From Flavobacterium caseinilyticum (lineage in GTDB: Bacteria > Bacteroidota > Bacteroidia > Flavobacteriales > Flavobacteriaceae), in assembly GCF_004349085.1 (NCBI RefSeq), contig NZ_SMFM01000001.1, positions 682,001 through 746,000 on the forward strand: a stretch of DNA of 64,000 bases, in the 5' to 3' direction. Under the pieces are notes generated by a model. It saw only the letters and a program-made list of their open reading frames with translations. It was not told the DNA's origin and did not search any database. The stretch's first letter is position 1. The number at the start of each line of letters is the position of its first letter. Of the stretch, positions 8,210 to 16,562 are shown in pieces. The position numbers and the translations under genes are program-made.

Positions 8210-8368
8210 ATGGATTTGGCACAAGAATTAGCATTAGTAAGCAGTTCGGCGATATATGCCTATCTTATGCATCCTGAAATGCAAGGCAAGTTGAATGATG
8301 AATGTCCCAAATATGAAATGAGATTAACGGAGTCTGTTGCAGAAAATACTCTAAAAAGCAACAAATAA
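8210..8368 (+). pseudogene. Decayed copy of the CPMHPE metal domain
   Basis: The reading frame from the ATG at 8210 encodes 52 residues ending in -KSNK. It aligns with the C-terminus of the lipoprotein at 7378: YAYLMHPEMQGKLNDECPKY here against YACPMHPEVQGKLNDKCPKC there, and both end in KSNK. Three of the defining metal-ligand positions are changed (CP to YL, and CG to YE), and the signal peptide and lipobox are missing. The rest of the gap 8100-8209 holds a short open stretch on the plus strand with no recognisable product. Confidence 0.75.
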
Positions 8369-8445
8369 AATAAGAATTTATCTTATTTAATTCTAATCAA
8401 CCTTATTTTAGATATAACGGTAAGGTTGATTAAAAATACACTAAA

Positions 8446-10980
8446 ATGAAGCATACCTATACTATTACCGGAATGTCATGTGATGGTTGTCGCACCAAAG
8501 TGGAAAAAACATTAAACGGTCTCGATGGGATTCAAGCTGTTGTTACTTTAGTTCCGCCAATAGCGACTATAACAATGGATAAACACATTCCCACTAAGCA
8601 ATTACAAGAGACTTTAACTGCCGCGGGGAACTATACCATTGAAATGAATACTGCTGTCGATTCTCAAGGGAACATTGATAAAACAGTCGAAAAATCGTGC
8701 TGCAGTTCGAATAAACCACAAGAAAAAGCAACCGTGCTTTTACCCAAAAATGCAAAAGGTAAATACTATTGCCCGATGCATTGTGAAGGTGAAAAAGTGT
8801 ATGATAAACCTGGAGATTGCCCGGTTTGTGGAATGGATTTGGTTAAAGAAGCTGCGACGGTAAGCAGTAAAATAATGTATACCTGTCCCATGCATCCCGA
8901 AGTTATCAATGAAGGCCCTGGTTCATGTCCTATTTGCGGAATGGATTTAGTGCCTATGGAGCCTACCGATGCCGAAGAAAATAAGGTGTATGATGACTTG
9001 GTACGCAAAATGAAAATAGCGGTAATTTTTACGGTTCCTATTTTTATTATTGCCATGTCGGATATGATTCCAAATAATCCATTAATGAAAATTATGGATA
9101 CTACGAAATGGAATTGGGTGCAACTAATTTTGTCGCTTCCGGTCGTTTTTTATGCCTGTTGGATGTTTTTTGAGCGTGCATGGAAATCCATTGTTACTTG
9201 GAATCTCAATATGTTTACCCTTATCGGAATTGGTTCTGGAGTAGCTTTTCTGTTTAGTTTGGTTGGATTATTTTTTCCAACGATTTTCCCGGACGAATTT
9301 AAAACACATAATGGCGCCGTTCATCTTTATTTTGAAGCGACAACTGTGATATTAACGTTGGTTTTACTGGGGCAGTTATTAGAAGCCAGAGCACATAGTC
9401 AAACTAGTGGCGCGATAAAAGAGCTTTTGAAATTAGCACCAACCGAAGCCACTTTGATTATCGAAGGAGCTGATAAAGTGATTTCAATTCACGACATCAA
9501 AAAAGGAGATTTGTTGCGTGTAAAACCGGGAGATAAAATTCCGGTTGATGGTAAAATTACAGATGGAGAAAGTACAATTGACGAATCAATGATTTCAGGG
9601 GAACCTATCCCCGTTGATAAAAAAATAGAAGATGCCGTTATAGCAGGAACAATAAACGGAAATAAATCTTTTGTCATGGTTGCCGAGAAAGTAGGTTCGG
9701 AAACCTTGCTTTCGCAAATTGTACAAATGGTAAATGACGCCAGTCGTTCTAGAGCACCAATCCAAAAATTAGCGGATAGAATCGCTAAATATTTCGTGCC
9801 GATAGTGGTAATTGTTTCTGTAGTTACATTTTTTGTTTGGGCAAAATTCGGACCGGAACCCGCACTGGTTTATGGATTTATTAATGCGATTGCCGTATTG
9901 ATAATTGCCTGTCCGTGTGCTTTGGGATTGGCTACGCCAATGTCAGTAATGGTCGGTGTTGGAAAAGGAGCTCAATCGGGAGTTTTGATAAAAAATGCCG
10001 AAGCACTGGAAAACATGAATAAAGTAAATGTTCTGATAACGGATAAAACAGGAACAATTACCGAGGGAAAACCTTCAGTGGAGAAAATTTATTCGTCGAA
10101 TAATCAGGAAGATGTTTTATTACAAAGCATCGCTTCATTAAATCAGTACAGTGAACACCCTTTGGCGCAAGCCGTAGTCAATTTTGCGAAAGCAAAAGAA
10201 GTTACATTAATCGAAGTAAAGGATTTTGAAGCGATTTCCGGCAAAGGAGTCATTGGAACGGTAACCAATAAAAAAGTAGCGCTTGGGAATAAAAAATTGA
10301 TGGAGCAAGTGAATGCCACTGTTTCGGATGAATTAGAAAATCAAATTATAGCTGAACAAAAACAAGGAAAAACGGTTTCTTACATTTCATTGGACGAAAT
10401 TGCGGTGGGATTTGTATCAATTACAGATGCCATAAAAGCAACAAGCGTCGAAGCGATAAAAGAACTGATGCGTCAGGGAGTTGAGGTAATCATGCTTACC
10501 GGAGATAATGAAAATACCGCAAAAGCAGTGGCGACACAGTTGAATTTAAGTTCGTTTAAAGCAAGTTGTTTGCCTGAAGACAAGCTGAAAGAAATTAAAC
10601 GACTGCAAGCTGAAGGAAAAATTGTAGCTATGGCTGGCGACGGAATCAACGATGCTCCGGCTTTGGCGCAAGCCGATGTTGGAATTGCGATGGGAACCGG
10701 AACTGATGTGGCTATTGAAAGTGCTAAAATTACGTTAGTGAAAGGTGATTTACAAGGAATCGTAAAAGCGAAAAACTTAAGTCATGCGGTGATGCGAAAT
10801 ATCAAGCAAAATTTATTCTTTGCCTTTTTCTATAATGTATTGGGAATTCCAATTGCCGCGGGTGTTTTGTATCCGTTTTTTGGAGTTTTGCTTTCGCCAA
10901 TGATTGCGGCTTTGGCAATGAGTTTCAGTTCGGTTTCAGTTATTGCAAATGCGTTGCGATTGAGAAATTTAAAGCTTTAA
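8446..10980 (+). CDS. copA: Cu(I)-exporting P1B-type ATPase with HMA + two CPMH domains
   Basis: Residues 1-68 are an HMA domain (GMSCDGC, Cys12/Cys15). Two heavy-metal-binding modules follow, at about 107-132 (YYCPMHCE...CPVCGMDL) and 143-168 (YTCPMHPE...CPICGMDL). Then comes the P-type ATPase core: transmembrane Cu site CPC at 489-491, phosphorylation motif DKTGT at Asp533, SEHPLA (His-Pro of the nucleotide domain) and GDGINDAPAL. CPC plus the HP motif indicates Cu(I)/Ag(I) specificity, exporting to the periplasm with ATP. The 844-residue length reflects the extra N-terminal modules. It shares an upstream repeat-derived sequence with the HMA gene at 7779. Confidence 0.96.
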   Translation: MKHTYTITGMSCDGCRTKVEKTLNGLDGIQAVVTLVPPIATITMDKHIPTKQLQETLTAAGNYTIEMNTAVDSQGNIDKTVEKSCCSSNKPQEKATVLLPKNAKGKYYCPMHCEGEKVYDKPGDCPVCGMDLVKEAATVSSKIMYTCPMHPEVINEGPGSCPICGMDLVPMEPTDAEENKVYDDLVRKMKIAVIFTVPIFIIAMSDMIPNNPLMKIMDTTKWNWVQLILSLPVVFYACWMFFERAWKSIVTWNLNMFTLIGIGSGVAFLFSLVGLFFPTIFPDEFKTHNGAVHLYFEATTVILTLVLLGQLLEARAHSQTSGAIKELLKLAPTEATLIIEGADKVISIHDIKKGDLLRVKPGDKIPVDGKITDGESTIDESMISGEPIPVDKKIEDAVIAGTINGNKSFVMVAEKVGSETLLSQIVQMVNDASRSRAPIQKLADRIAKYFVPIVVIVSVVTFFVWAKFGPEPALVYGFINAIAVLIIACPCALGLATPMSVMVGVGKGAQSGVLIKNAEALENMNKVNVLITDKTGTITEGKPSVEKIYSSNNQEDVLLQSIASLNQYSEHPLAQAVVNFAKAKEVTLIEVKDFEAISGKGVIGTVTNKKVALGNKKLMEQVNATVSDELENQIIAEQKQGKTVSYISLDEIAVGFVSITDAIKATSVEAIKELMRQGVEVIMLTGDNENTAKAVATQLNLSSFKASCLPEDKLKEIKRLQAEGKIVAMAGDGINDAPALAQADVGIAMGTGTDVAIESAKITLVKGDLQGIVKAKNLSHAVMRNIKQNLFFAFFYNVLGIPIAAGVLYPFFGVLLSPMIAALAMSFSSVSVIANALRLRNLKL

Positions 10981-11094
10981 ATGTTTAGTAATGAAAGGTT
11001 AATGTCAAATCAAAGAATATTTTCGTTTAAATAGTTTTTATTTTAGGTTGAGATAATAAATTCACTTTAAGTATAACAATTAAAATTCACAGTC

Positions 11095-11703
11095 ATGAAA
11101 ACACTAAAAAAAATTGCATTCGTACTGACTTTAAGTACTTTGATTTATTCCTGTCAGTCCAGTAAACAGGTTCTTTCGCAATCCGATAAAAAAATGGAAA
11201 TCATGAACACGATCGCTGACAGCAAAAGTATGTCAAAAGAGATGATGGATGTCATGATGAAAAGCGAAAATGGAAAAGCGATGATGGAGGAAATGATGAA
11301 AGAACATCATGCTAAAATGATGGGAATGATGAAAAAAGATCCTGAAATGAGAAAAAGCATGATGTCAGAAATGATGAAAGATAATCCGGAAATGATGAAA
11401 GAAAACCATGCTAATATGATGGCGATGATGAAAGAGAAACCGGAAATGATGCAAAATATGATGAAAGATATGATGAAAATGATGAAAGATAATCCAGAAA
11501 TGATGAATAGCATGATGTCAAAAATGATGGAATCATCAAAAGAAGACGATGCTATGATGTCCGGAATGTGTAAAGAGATGATGAAAAATGAAAAAATGAT
11601 GGATATGATGGAAAAAATGAAGAAAGAAAAAATGGACAGCAGTAAGATGAAAACAATGGATAAAAAAACGAAAAAGAAAGAAGATCATAAAGCGCATCAT
11701 TAA
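11095..11703 (+). CDS. Methionine-rich lipoprotein
   Basis: This 202-residue lipoprotein has the lipobox LIYSC (Cys20). The mature part is built of MM pairs spaced by short charged segments, e.g. KDNPEMMK and MMKEHHAKMM, and about 54 of 202 residues are Met (27%). Most MM pairs recur every 4-8 residues, consistent with an amphipathic helix or coil carrying a thioether face. The tail is Lys-rich and ends DHKAHH. Met clusters bind Cu(I)/Ag(I) in oxidising compartments, and it lies between copA and the multicopper oxidase, so a periplasmic copper sponge or relay is the likely role. I know of no named family for it. Confidence 0.82.
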   Translation: MKTLKKIAFVLTLSTLIYSCQSSKQVLSQSDKKMEIMNTIADSKSMSKEMMDVMMKSENGKAMMEEMMKEHHAKMMGMMKKDPEMRKSMMSEMMKDNPEMMKENHANMMAMMKEKPEMMQNMMKDMMKMMKDNPEMMNSMMSKMMESSKEDDAMMSGMCKEMMKNEKMMDMMEKMKKEKMDSSKMKTMDKKTKKKEDHKAHH

Positions 11704-11786
11704 TGATTATTTAGTCCTTTTATATTAAATATCGTGAATAGAATTAGGAGAATAAAATAATTCAATCAAAATTTAGAATTTTAAAA

Positions 11787-14429
11787 ATGAGAATAATAAT
11801 AACAATAGCATTCATACTTTCTATCTGTCCTTTTGTGCAAGCGGAAAATAAGAATGAAAGAAGTATTTCAAAAAAAATAGAGATTCTTCAGGTACAGCCT
11901 ACAACTTACACCTGTGTAATGCATCCTGAAATTCATGCCAACAAACCGGGAAAATGTCCCAAATGTGGCATGGATTTGATCAAGGAAAAAAGAAAACCTG
12001 TAAAAAAATCTGTGTCAAAAAAGCAAGTGCCAAAAGCAGTTGTAAAAAAAGCAGTACCTGTAAAAACAACCGTTAATGAATCTAAAACAACAACTGATGA
12101 TTTGCATAAAAATCACACAAGCGTTCTCACAGAAAATGCTAAAGTTATAGAAGAGCCAGTAAGAAAGATTGTTAAAAATGCTCCTTCGAGAACCGTTCGC
12201 TATGATTTATATGTTCGAGATACGATTGTCACTTTTGGTGATACACCCAAAAGAGCCATTGCCGTAAACGGACAAATTCCGATGCCAACACTCACGTTTA
12301 CCGAAGGCGATATTGCCGAAATTTACGTGCATAACGAATTAAATGAAGATACTTCGTTGCACTGGCACGGATTGTTTTTACCAAATAAAGAAGATGGTGT
12401 GCCGAATTTGACTCAAATGCCAATCAAGCCGAAAACGACGCATAAATATACGTTCCCTATTATTCAGCACGGAACGCATTGGTATCACAGTCACACAGGT
12501 TTGCAGGAGCAAATTGGGATGTACGGTTCTTTTGTGATGAATAAAAGAAACGAAGACCCGACTTTTAGAGCAGGAATTGATGATTTGCCAACCGTTCCCA
12601 TTATTCTGAGTGAATGGACCGATTTGAAACCGGAAAATGTACATCGGATGTTACACAATGCCACGGATTGGTTTGCGATTCAAAAAGGAACTACGCAGAG
12701 TTATTCAGAGGCTATAAAAGCAGGACATTTTAAAACCAAAGTCGCAAACGAATGGAAACGAATGAACGCCATGGATGTCAGTGATGTATATTACAATAAA
12801 TTCCTGATTAATGGTAAAAGTGAAAGTCAGCTTTCGCAATTTAAGGCTGGCGATAAAGTACGTTTAAGAATTTCCAATGGTGGTGCTTCTACCTATTTTT
12901 GGTTGAATTATGCCGGAGGAAAAATTACCGTGGTTGCCAGTGACGGGAATGATGTAGAACCTGTTGAAGTCGATCGATTAATCGTAGCCGTTTCTGAAAC
13001 CTATGATGTTGTTGTAACTATTCCTGCGGATAAAACATCGTATGAGTTTTTAGTGACTGCTGAGGATCGAACAAAATCGGCTTCGCTTTATTTGGGAGAT
13101 GGCATCAAGCAATTGGTTTCGCCTTTGCCAAAATTAAAGTATTTTGAAGGTATGAAGATGATGAACGGGATGATGAAAATGAATGGCGATTTAGATGATA
13201 TGGGTATGAAAATGTCACTGAATCAAATGGACATGAACGTGGTGATGTATCCAGAGATTACTGGTCCTGCAGCAATTAAAGGAGGAGTTCAAAAAGAAGG
13301 TGAAATGGATCATTCTTCGCATGACATGGGAAAAATGAAAATGGATGACTCTTCTCCAAAAAAAGAAGGTATGAAAATGACCGAAGCTGATTATAACAGT
13401 AATGAACTTTCAGAAATCACGACCTTGAATTATGCGATGCTAAAATCACCAACTAAAACAACATTACCCAAAGACGCACCGGTAAAAGAATTGCGGTTTG
13501 AATTATCAGGAAACATGAATCGCTATGTCTGGAGTCTGGATAATAAAGTAGTTTCGGAAGCCGATAAAATTCTAATTAAAAAAGGCGAGAATGTTCGAAT
13601 AGTACTTTTCAACGGTTCCATGATGCGTCACCCGATGCATTTACACGGACACGATTTTAGAGTGCTGAACGGAAAAGAAGAATACGCGCCGATGAAAAAC
13701 ATTATCGATATTATGCCGATGGAGACAGACACGCTTGAGTTTAATGCGAATGTTGAAGGCGATTGGTTTTTTCATTGTCACATTCTTTATCACATGATGG
13801 CCGGAATGGGAAGGGTTTTTAGTTATGAAAATCAAGAGCCAAATCCTTTAATTCCAAATCCGAAATTGGCGCAACGCAAATTATTTGCTGATGACAGAGC
13901 TTTCCATGTGATGGCCGAAAATGATTTTGCTACCAATGGAAACGATGGAATGTTGATGATTCAAAACACGCGTTGGAGTATTGGTACCGAATGGCGTTTG
14001 GGCTATACCAATCATCACGGGTACGAAACCGAAACGCACATTGGGCGATACATTGGGAAAATGCAATGGTTGATGCCGTTCATTGGTTTTGACTGGAGGT
14101 ACCGAAAAATGGAAATGGGAGAAACAGAAGAGAATCTTTTTGGTCAAACCAATACCAAAGACAATCGTGCTGTTTTCAGTGCCGGAGTCGAGTATACGTT
14201 ACCCATGCTCATCAAAGCACAAGCCGAAGTGTATACCGACGGGAATTTCAGGTTACAATTTGAACGTATGGATATCCCAGTTTCCAAAAGATTACGCATG
14301 AATTTAATGTGGAATACGGATTACGAATATATGGCCGGTTTGCGATATATTGTCAAAAGAAATTTTGGAATCACCACGCATTATGACAGCGATATGGGAA
14401 TGGGTTTTGGATTGAGTTTGAATTATTAA
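11787..14429 (+). CDS. Multicopper oxidase with N-terminal CPMH-like domain and C-terminal barrel-like domain
   Basis: The 880-residue product starts with a signal peptide (cleavage after VQA, residue 19) and a metal module YTCVMHPE...CPKCGMDL (about 40-66). A Lys/Val-rich linker leads to three cupredoxin domains with all four copper-ligand motifs: HWHG at about 192, HWYHSHTG, HPMHLHGHDF, and HCH-x3-H-x4-M at about 663-674. A Met-rich insertion (about 450-530) lies before the last cupredoxin domain. The last ~190 residues are a different region with aromatic-rich beta strands (e.g. WRLGYTNHH, FIGFDWRYRK) resembling CopB-type outer-membrane proteins. Likely role: periplasmic Cu(I) oxidation coupled to outer-membrane location. 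Confidence 0.9.
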   Translation: MRIIITIAFILSICPFVQAENKNERSISKKIEILQVQPTTYTCVMHPEIHANKPGKCPKCGMDLIKEKRKPVKKSVSKKQVPKAVVKKAVPVKTTVNESKTTTDDLHKNHTSVLTENAKVIEEPVRKIVKNAPSRTVRYDLYVRDTIVTFGDTPKRAIAVNGQIPMPTLTFTEGDIAEIYVHNELNEDTSLHWHGLFLPNKEDGVPNLTQMPIKPKTTHKYTFPIIQHGTHWYHSHTGLQEQIGMYGSFVMNKRNEDPTFRAGIDDLPTVPIILSEWTDLKPENVHRMLHNATDWFAIQKGTTQSYSEAIKAGHFKTKVANEWKRMNAMDVSDVYYNKFLINGKSESQLSQFKAGDKVRLRISNGGASTYFWLNYAGGKITVVASDGNDVEPVEVDRLIVAVSETYDVVVTIPADKTSYEFLVTAEDRTKSASLYLGDGIKQLVSPLPKLKYFEGMKMMNGMMKMNGDLDDMGMKMSLNQMDMNVVMYPEITGPAAIKGGVQKEGEMDHSSHDMGKMKMDDSSPKKEGMKMTEADYNSNELSEITTLNYAMLKSPTKTTLPKDAPVKELRFELSGNMNRYVWSLDNKVVSEADKILIKKGENVRIVLFNGSMMRHPMHLHGHDFRVLNGKEEYAPMKNIIDIMPMETDTLEFNANVEGDWFFHCHILYHMMAGMGRVFSYENQEPNPLIPNPKLAQRKLFADDRAFHVMAENDFATNGNDGMLMIQNTRWSIGTEWRLGYTNHHGYETETHIGRYIGKMQWLMPFIGFDWRYRKMEMGETEENLFGQTNTKDNRAVFSAGVEYTLPMLIKAQAEVYTDGNFRLQFERMDIPVSKRLRMNLMWNTDYEYMAGLRYIVKRNFGITTHYDSDMGMGFGLSLNY

Positions 14430-14534
14430 ATTCACAGAGTGAAACGTTTATCTCGTGAAGTACTGATGTCGGTGTAAACTATAAATCATCCTGTGGAGTC
14501 ATTAAGACACCCTCTAACATTTAAATTAGAAATT

Positions 14535-14672
14535 ATGTTGAATAACGATAATGGAGAAATGCACATGGGATCCTACATGTTTATGGGGATACATATTTTT
14601 TGGTGGTTTTCAATAATAGTGTTAGGGCTGTTATTATTGGCAGCAGCTCATAAGTACAGAAGAAAAAAATGA
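14535..14672 (+). CDS. Small Met/His membrane protein, 45 residues
   Basis: ATG at 14535, TGA at 14670-14672. The N-terminal 20 residues carry Met and His (NGEMHMGSYMFMGIH). One transmembrane helix follows (IFWWFSIIVLGLLLLAAA) and then a basic end KYRRKK that would place the C-terminus in the cytoplasm. It directly follows the multicopper oxidase on the same strand (105-nt gap). The Met/His content on the outer side suggests copper contact. No family recognised. Confidence 0.6.
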   Translation: MLNNDNGEMHMGSYMFMGIHIFWWFSIIVLGLLLLAAAHKYRRKK

Positions 14673-14773
14673 TTTTGAACGGGACATTTTCAATTTAAAA
14701 ATGTAAAATAACCTATTGTTTTGGTTGAAAGTGTGGGTGTAGGAACTGGAAAAGTTATCCTAAATATTTTAAT

Positions 14774-14803
14774 GTGTCTTACTATTGTATAACAGTAAGA
14801 CAC
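14774..14803. terminator. Hairpin between converging small genes
   Basis: A stem of GTGTCTTACT paired with AGTAAGACAC (10 nt, plus 2 more pairs after one mismatch) encloses a short loop, between the plus-strand gene ending at 14672 and the minus-strand gene ending at 14811. On the plus strand a TC/T-rich stretch follows about 15 nt later. It may act as a bidirectional terminator. Confidence 0.5.
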
Positions 14804-14810
14804 AATCAAA

Positions 14811-15017
14811 TCAATCTTTTTTATGTTGTTCCGTGTGATTTTGATTTCCGTGAATCGTATGGTCTCCCACATTCATTCCGTTTGACATTCCTATCATAAA
14901 GGCAGTAATGATCAGCATGATTTTTCTTTTTGCCCAAAGAATAGGGCGTTTAGGTTGCTCTAAACGTGCTTTATTGTTGTGTTTATACATGTTGTAAATG
15001 ATAAATGATTTAGACAT
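14811..15017 (-). CDS. Small membrane protein with His-rich tail
   Basis: This 68-residue product (or 59 residues if the second ATG at 14988-14990 is used) has a basic N-terminus RPILWAKRK, one hydrophobic segment IMLIITAFMIGMSNGM and a polar His-containing tail ending EQHKKD. Short proteins of this pattern occur in flavobacterial metal clusters, but I cannot name a family. It is 50 nt downstream of the exported protein at 15068 and probably in the same transcript. Confidence 0.55.
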   Translation of the reverse strand: MSKSFIIYNMYKHNNKARLEQPKRPILWAKRKIMLIITAFMIGMSNGMNVGDHTIHGNQNHTEQHKKD

Positions 15018-15067
15018 TTGGTATCATCTTTATGCTTGGAATTGCATAAATGCGTAGAAAGAAATTT

Positions 15068-15466
15068 CTAAGCTGTGTATAAACTTGTATAGGAGTTTCG
15101 GGAAGTAATCATCTCGTTTATGAAGATGTGTTGCATTGCAAATAAGCGTACTTTTTGATAAAGCAGCGTTTGTAATTTTAGTAACACCGGAATTTGAAGA
15201 CTATAACTATCTTGAAATTGGAGATAAGCTAAGTGAAATAAGAATCCCGTTTTTTCAAACTGATTTACCTGCTGAAACAGGAATAATTTCGAATAATTAC
15301 CGTTTAATTCCTTTCTCAGAACTACGTTCGAGAATTGGTAATAATCCGCTGAATTTGATGGAGAATTTAAAGCACCATCATTCACCATCATGCCAAAAGC
15401 AAGAAAAAGTGAAAGGAGATATTTTAAATATTTTGTCAATCTATTTATTTTAATTATTGCTTTCAA
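15068..15466 (-). CDS. Small exported protein of the metal island
   Basis: The frame encodes up to 132 residues. The N-terminus KYLLSLFLAFGMMVNDG looks like a signal peptide, and the tail ends SRNSYTSLYTA. The first codon here would be TTG at 15464-15466; a TTG nine codons further in (15437-15439) is also possible, so the start is uncertain. Two overlapping -7-like boxes (TACTTTTG on the minus strand) lie at 15464-15479, which favours the internal start. A plus-strand frame over the same bases (15136-15453) is less protein-like. Function unknown; grouped with the metal genes by position. Confidence 0.5.
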   Translation of the reverse strand: MKAIIKINRLTKYLKYLLSLFLAFGMMVNDGALNSPSNSADYYQFSNVVLRKELNGNYSKLFLFQQVNQFEKTGFLFHLAYLQFQDSYSLQIPVLLKLQTLLYQKVRLFAMQHIFINEMITSRNSYTSLYTA

Positions 15467-15670
15467 AAGTACAAAAGTAACGGTGAATTAAGGACTGTTT
15501 TTTATTTTTTGTGGTCACAAGTGGCACCTTCGCATTGGACTTTAGATTTGTTTTTTGAAAAATCAGCTTGTTAAGAAACAATCGTATTATTGATAAGTGT
15601 TAGTTCTGAATTGATTACAATTACCGAATGCAGTAGAGACTATTTTTATTTGAAGGTTTTTAGGTTTGGC

Positions 15671-15701
15671 TTTGTGCATCTCAAAAATAGCACTATTTTT
15701 G
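15671..15701 (+). promoter_or_regulatory. Promoter of tRNA-Glu
   Basis: TTTG at 15671-15674, a 19-nt spacer, then TATTTTTG at 15694-15701 reproduce the Bacteroidota housekeeping promoter consensus exactly. The tRNA begins 19 nt after the -7 element. Confidence 0.8.
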
Positions 15702-15720
15702 CACCCGCAATACAAAACAA

Positions 15721-15792
15721 GGCCCGTTCGTCTATCGGTTAGGACGCATGGTTTTCATCCATGTAAGAGCGGTTCGATTCCGCTACGGGCTA
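15721..15792 (+). tRNA. tRNA-Glu (anticodon TTC)
   Basis: The 72-nt sequence folds as a cloverleaf. The acceptor stem GGCCCGT pairs with ACGGGCT (one G-U), the D stem is GTCT/GGAC, the anticodon stem CATGG/CCATG carries the loop TTTTCAT with anticodon TTC, and the T stem is AGCGG/CCGCT with loop TTCGATT. The discriminator is A; the CCA end is not fully encoded. Confidence 0.95.
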
Positions 15793-15813
15793 CAATTCAT
15801 AAACAATTATCTT

Positions 15814-15847
15814 AAAAAGCCTCGAAAATAATTTTCGAGGCTTTTTT
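15814..15847 (+). terminator. Rho-independent terminator after tRNA-Glu
   Basis: A long perfect stem (AAAAAGCCTCGAAAAT with its complement ATTTTCGAGGCTTTTT) is followed by a T-run, 22 nt after the tRNA. Confidence 0.9.
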
Positions 15848-15968
15848 TATTGGTTTTGGCTGTTGTTCTTGTATTATTTCTTCATTAATGTGGGCGCAAA
15901 GTCAGAGAGATTTTCTCTGCTTTTACGACAAATTTATTCTTTGAAAGAACACTTTGTGGAGTACAGTA

Positions 15969-16442
15969 TTAATTAACAGTTCCACATCTAAAATTGTCAT
16001 GTTCTATATTTAATTTTTTAAACATCATTTCGAAGTCCTGTATTTTATTATTATATTTTGTTTTTCCGTATTTGAGGTAAATTGTTGTTTTTAAGTCACC
16101 TCTTATTATAAATTTCTTTTTATATGGTTTACATTTCCTTCCATAAAATTTCATGTAAATTCTATTATCGACAATGTCTTTAGGATTAATATAAAAAATG
16201 TCAATTCCATCAAAATCAGTACAACATTTTGCTTCGATTCTTTTACTGCCGGAGTATATTTCAGTAAATGTTCCAATTAAAGTGTCTCTAGTGTTTTTCT
16301 CAATAGTTAATAAATCAACTCTGAAGTCCTTTTTTATGTTTTCAGTTTGCCCAATTATAGATAGACTAAAAAGCAAAAATAATATGTAAATAATATTTTT
16401 CACTTCAAATGTTTTAAAACGTTTATTAGTTTTTATTTTCAC
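15969..16442 (-). CDS. Exported protein of unknown function (orphan gene 3 of the array)
   Basis: This 157-residue product has a hydrophobic segment at residues 17-31 (NIIYILFLLFSLSIIGQ) that looks like a signal peptide behind a basic N-terminus; the ATG at about 16440 is the only good start. The mature part is Lys- and Ile-rich with two cysteine-containing spots (KCCTDFDGIDIFYI and GRKCKPYKKK). No domain is recognised. It is the downstream-most of three co-oriented orphan genes. It could bind something extracellular or be a small immunity-type protein; neither is supported directly. Confidence 0.65.
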   Translation of the reverse strand: MKIKTNKRFKTFEVKNIIYILFLLFSLSIIGQTENIKKDFRVDLLTIEKNTRDTLIGTFTEIYSGSKRIEAKCCTDFDGIDIFYINPKDIVDNRIYMKFYGRKCKPYKKKFIIRGDLKTTIYLKYGKTKYNNKIQDFEMMFKKLNIEHDNFRCGTVN

Positions 16443-16477
16443 AATTATTTAAGGATTTTCTGTATGATTCAGATTTT

Positions 16478-16556
16478 TGGAGTTAGGTAGCCTAACTTGC
16501 ATATGGGTTTGAAATCAACCGCTGGCAAAGTCTCGCAATCTTGCTAAACTTTGTAG
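16478..16556 (-). other. Conserved-looking spacer between two orphan genes
   Basis: Between the lipoprotein gene and the next orphan gene lies a GC-richer block that includes a short inverted pair GTTAGGT/GCCTAAC (16480-16494) and a region with GCAAGATTGCGAGACTTTGC in the gene direction. It contains no reading frame. It differs in sequence from the spacer at 17157-17290 but occupies the equivalent position after a gene. Confidence 0.35.
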
Positions 16557-16562
16557 GATTTT

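Noticed and set aside
15136-15453. A 105-codon plus-strand frame
   Set aside because: It overlaps the minus-strand frame 15068-15466, which has a signal-peptide-like start and fits the strand of the next gene. I could not exclude it fully, but the minus-strand frame reads more like a protein.
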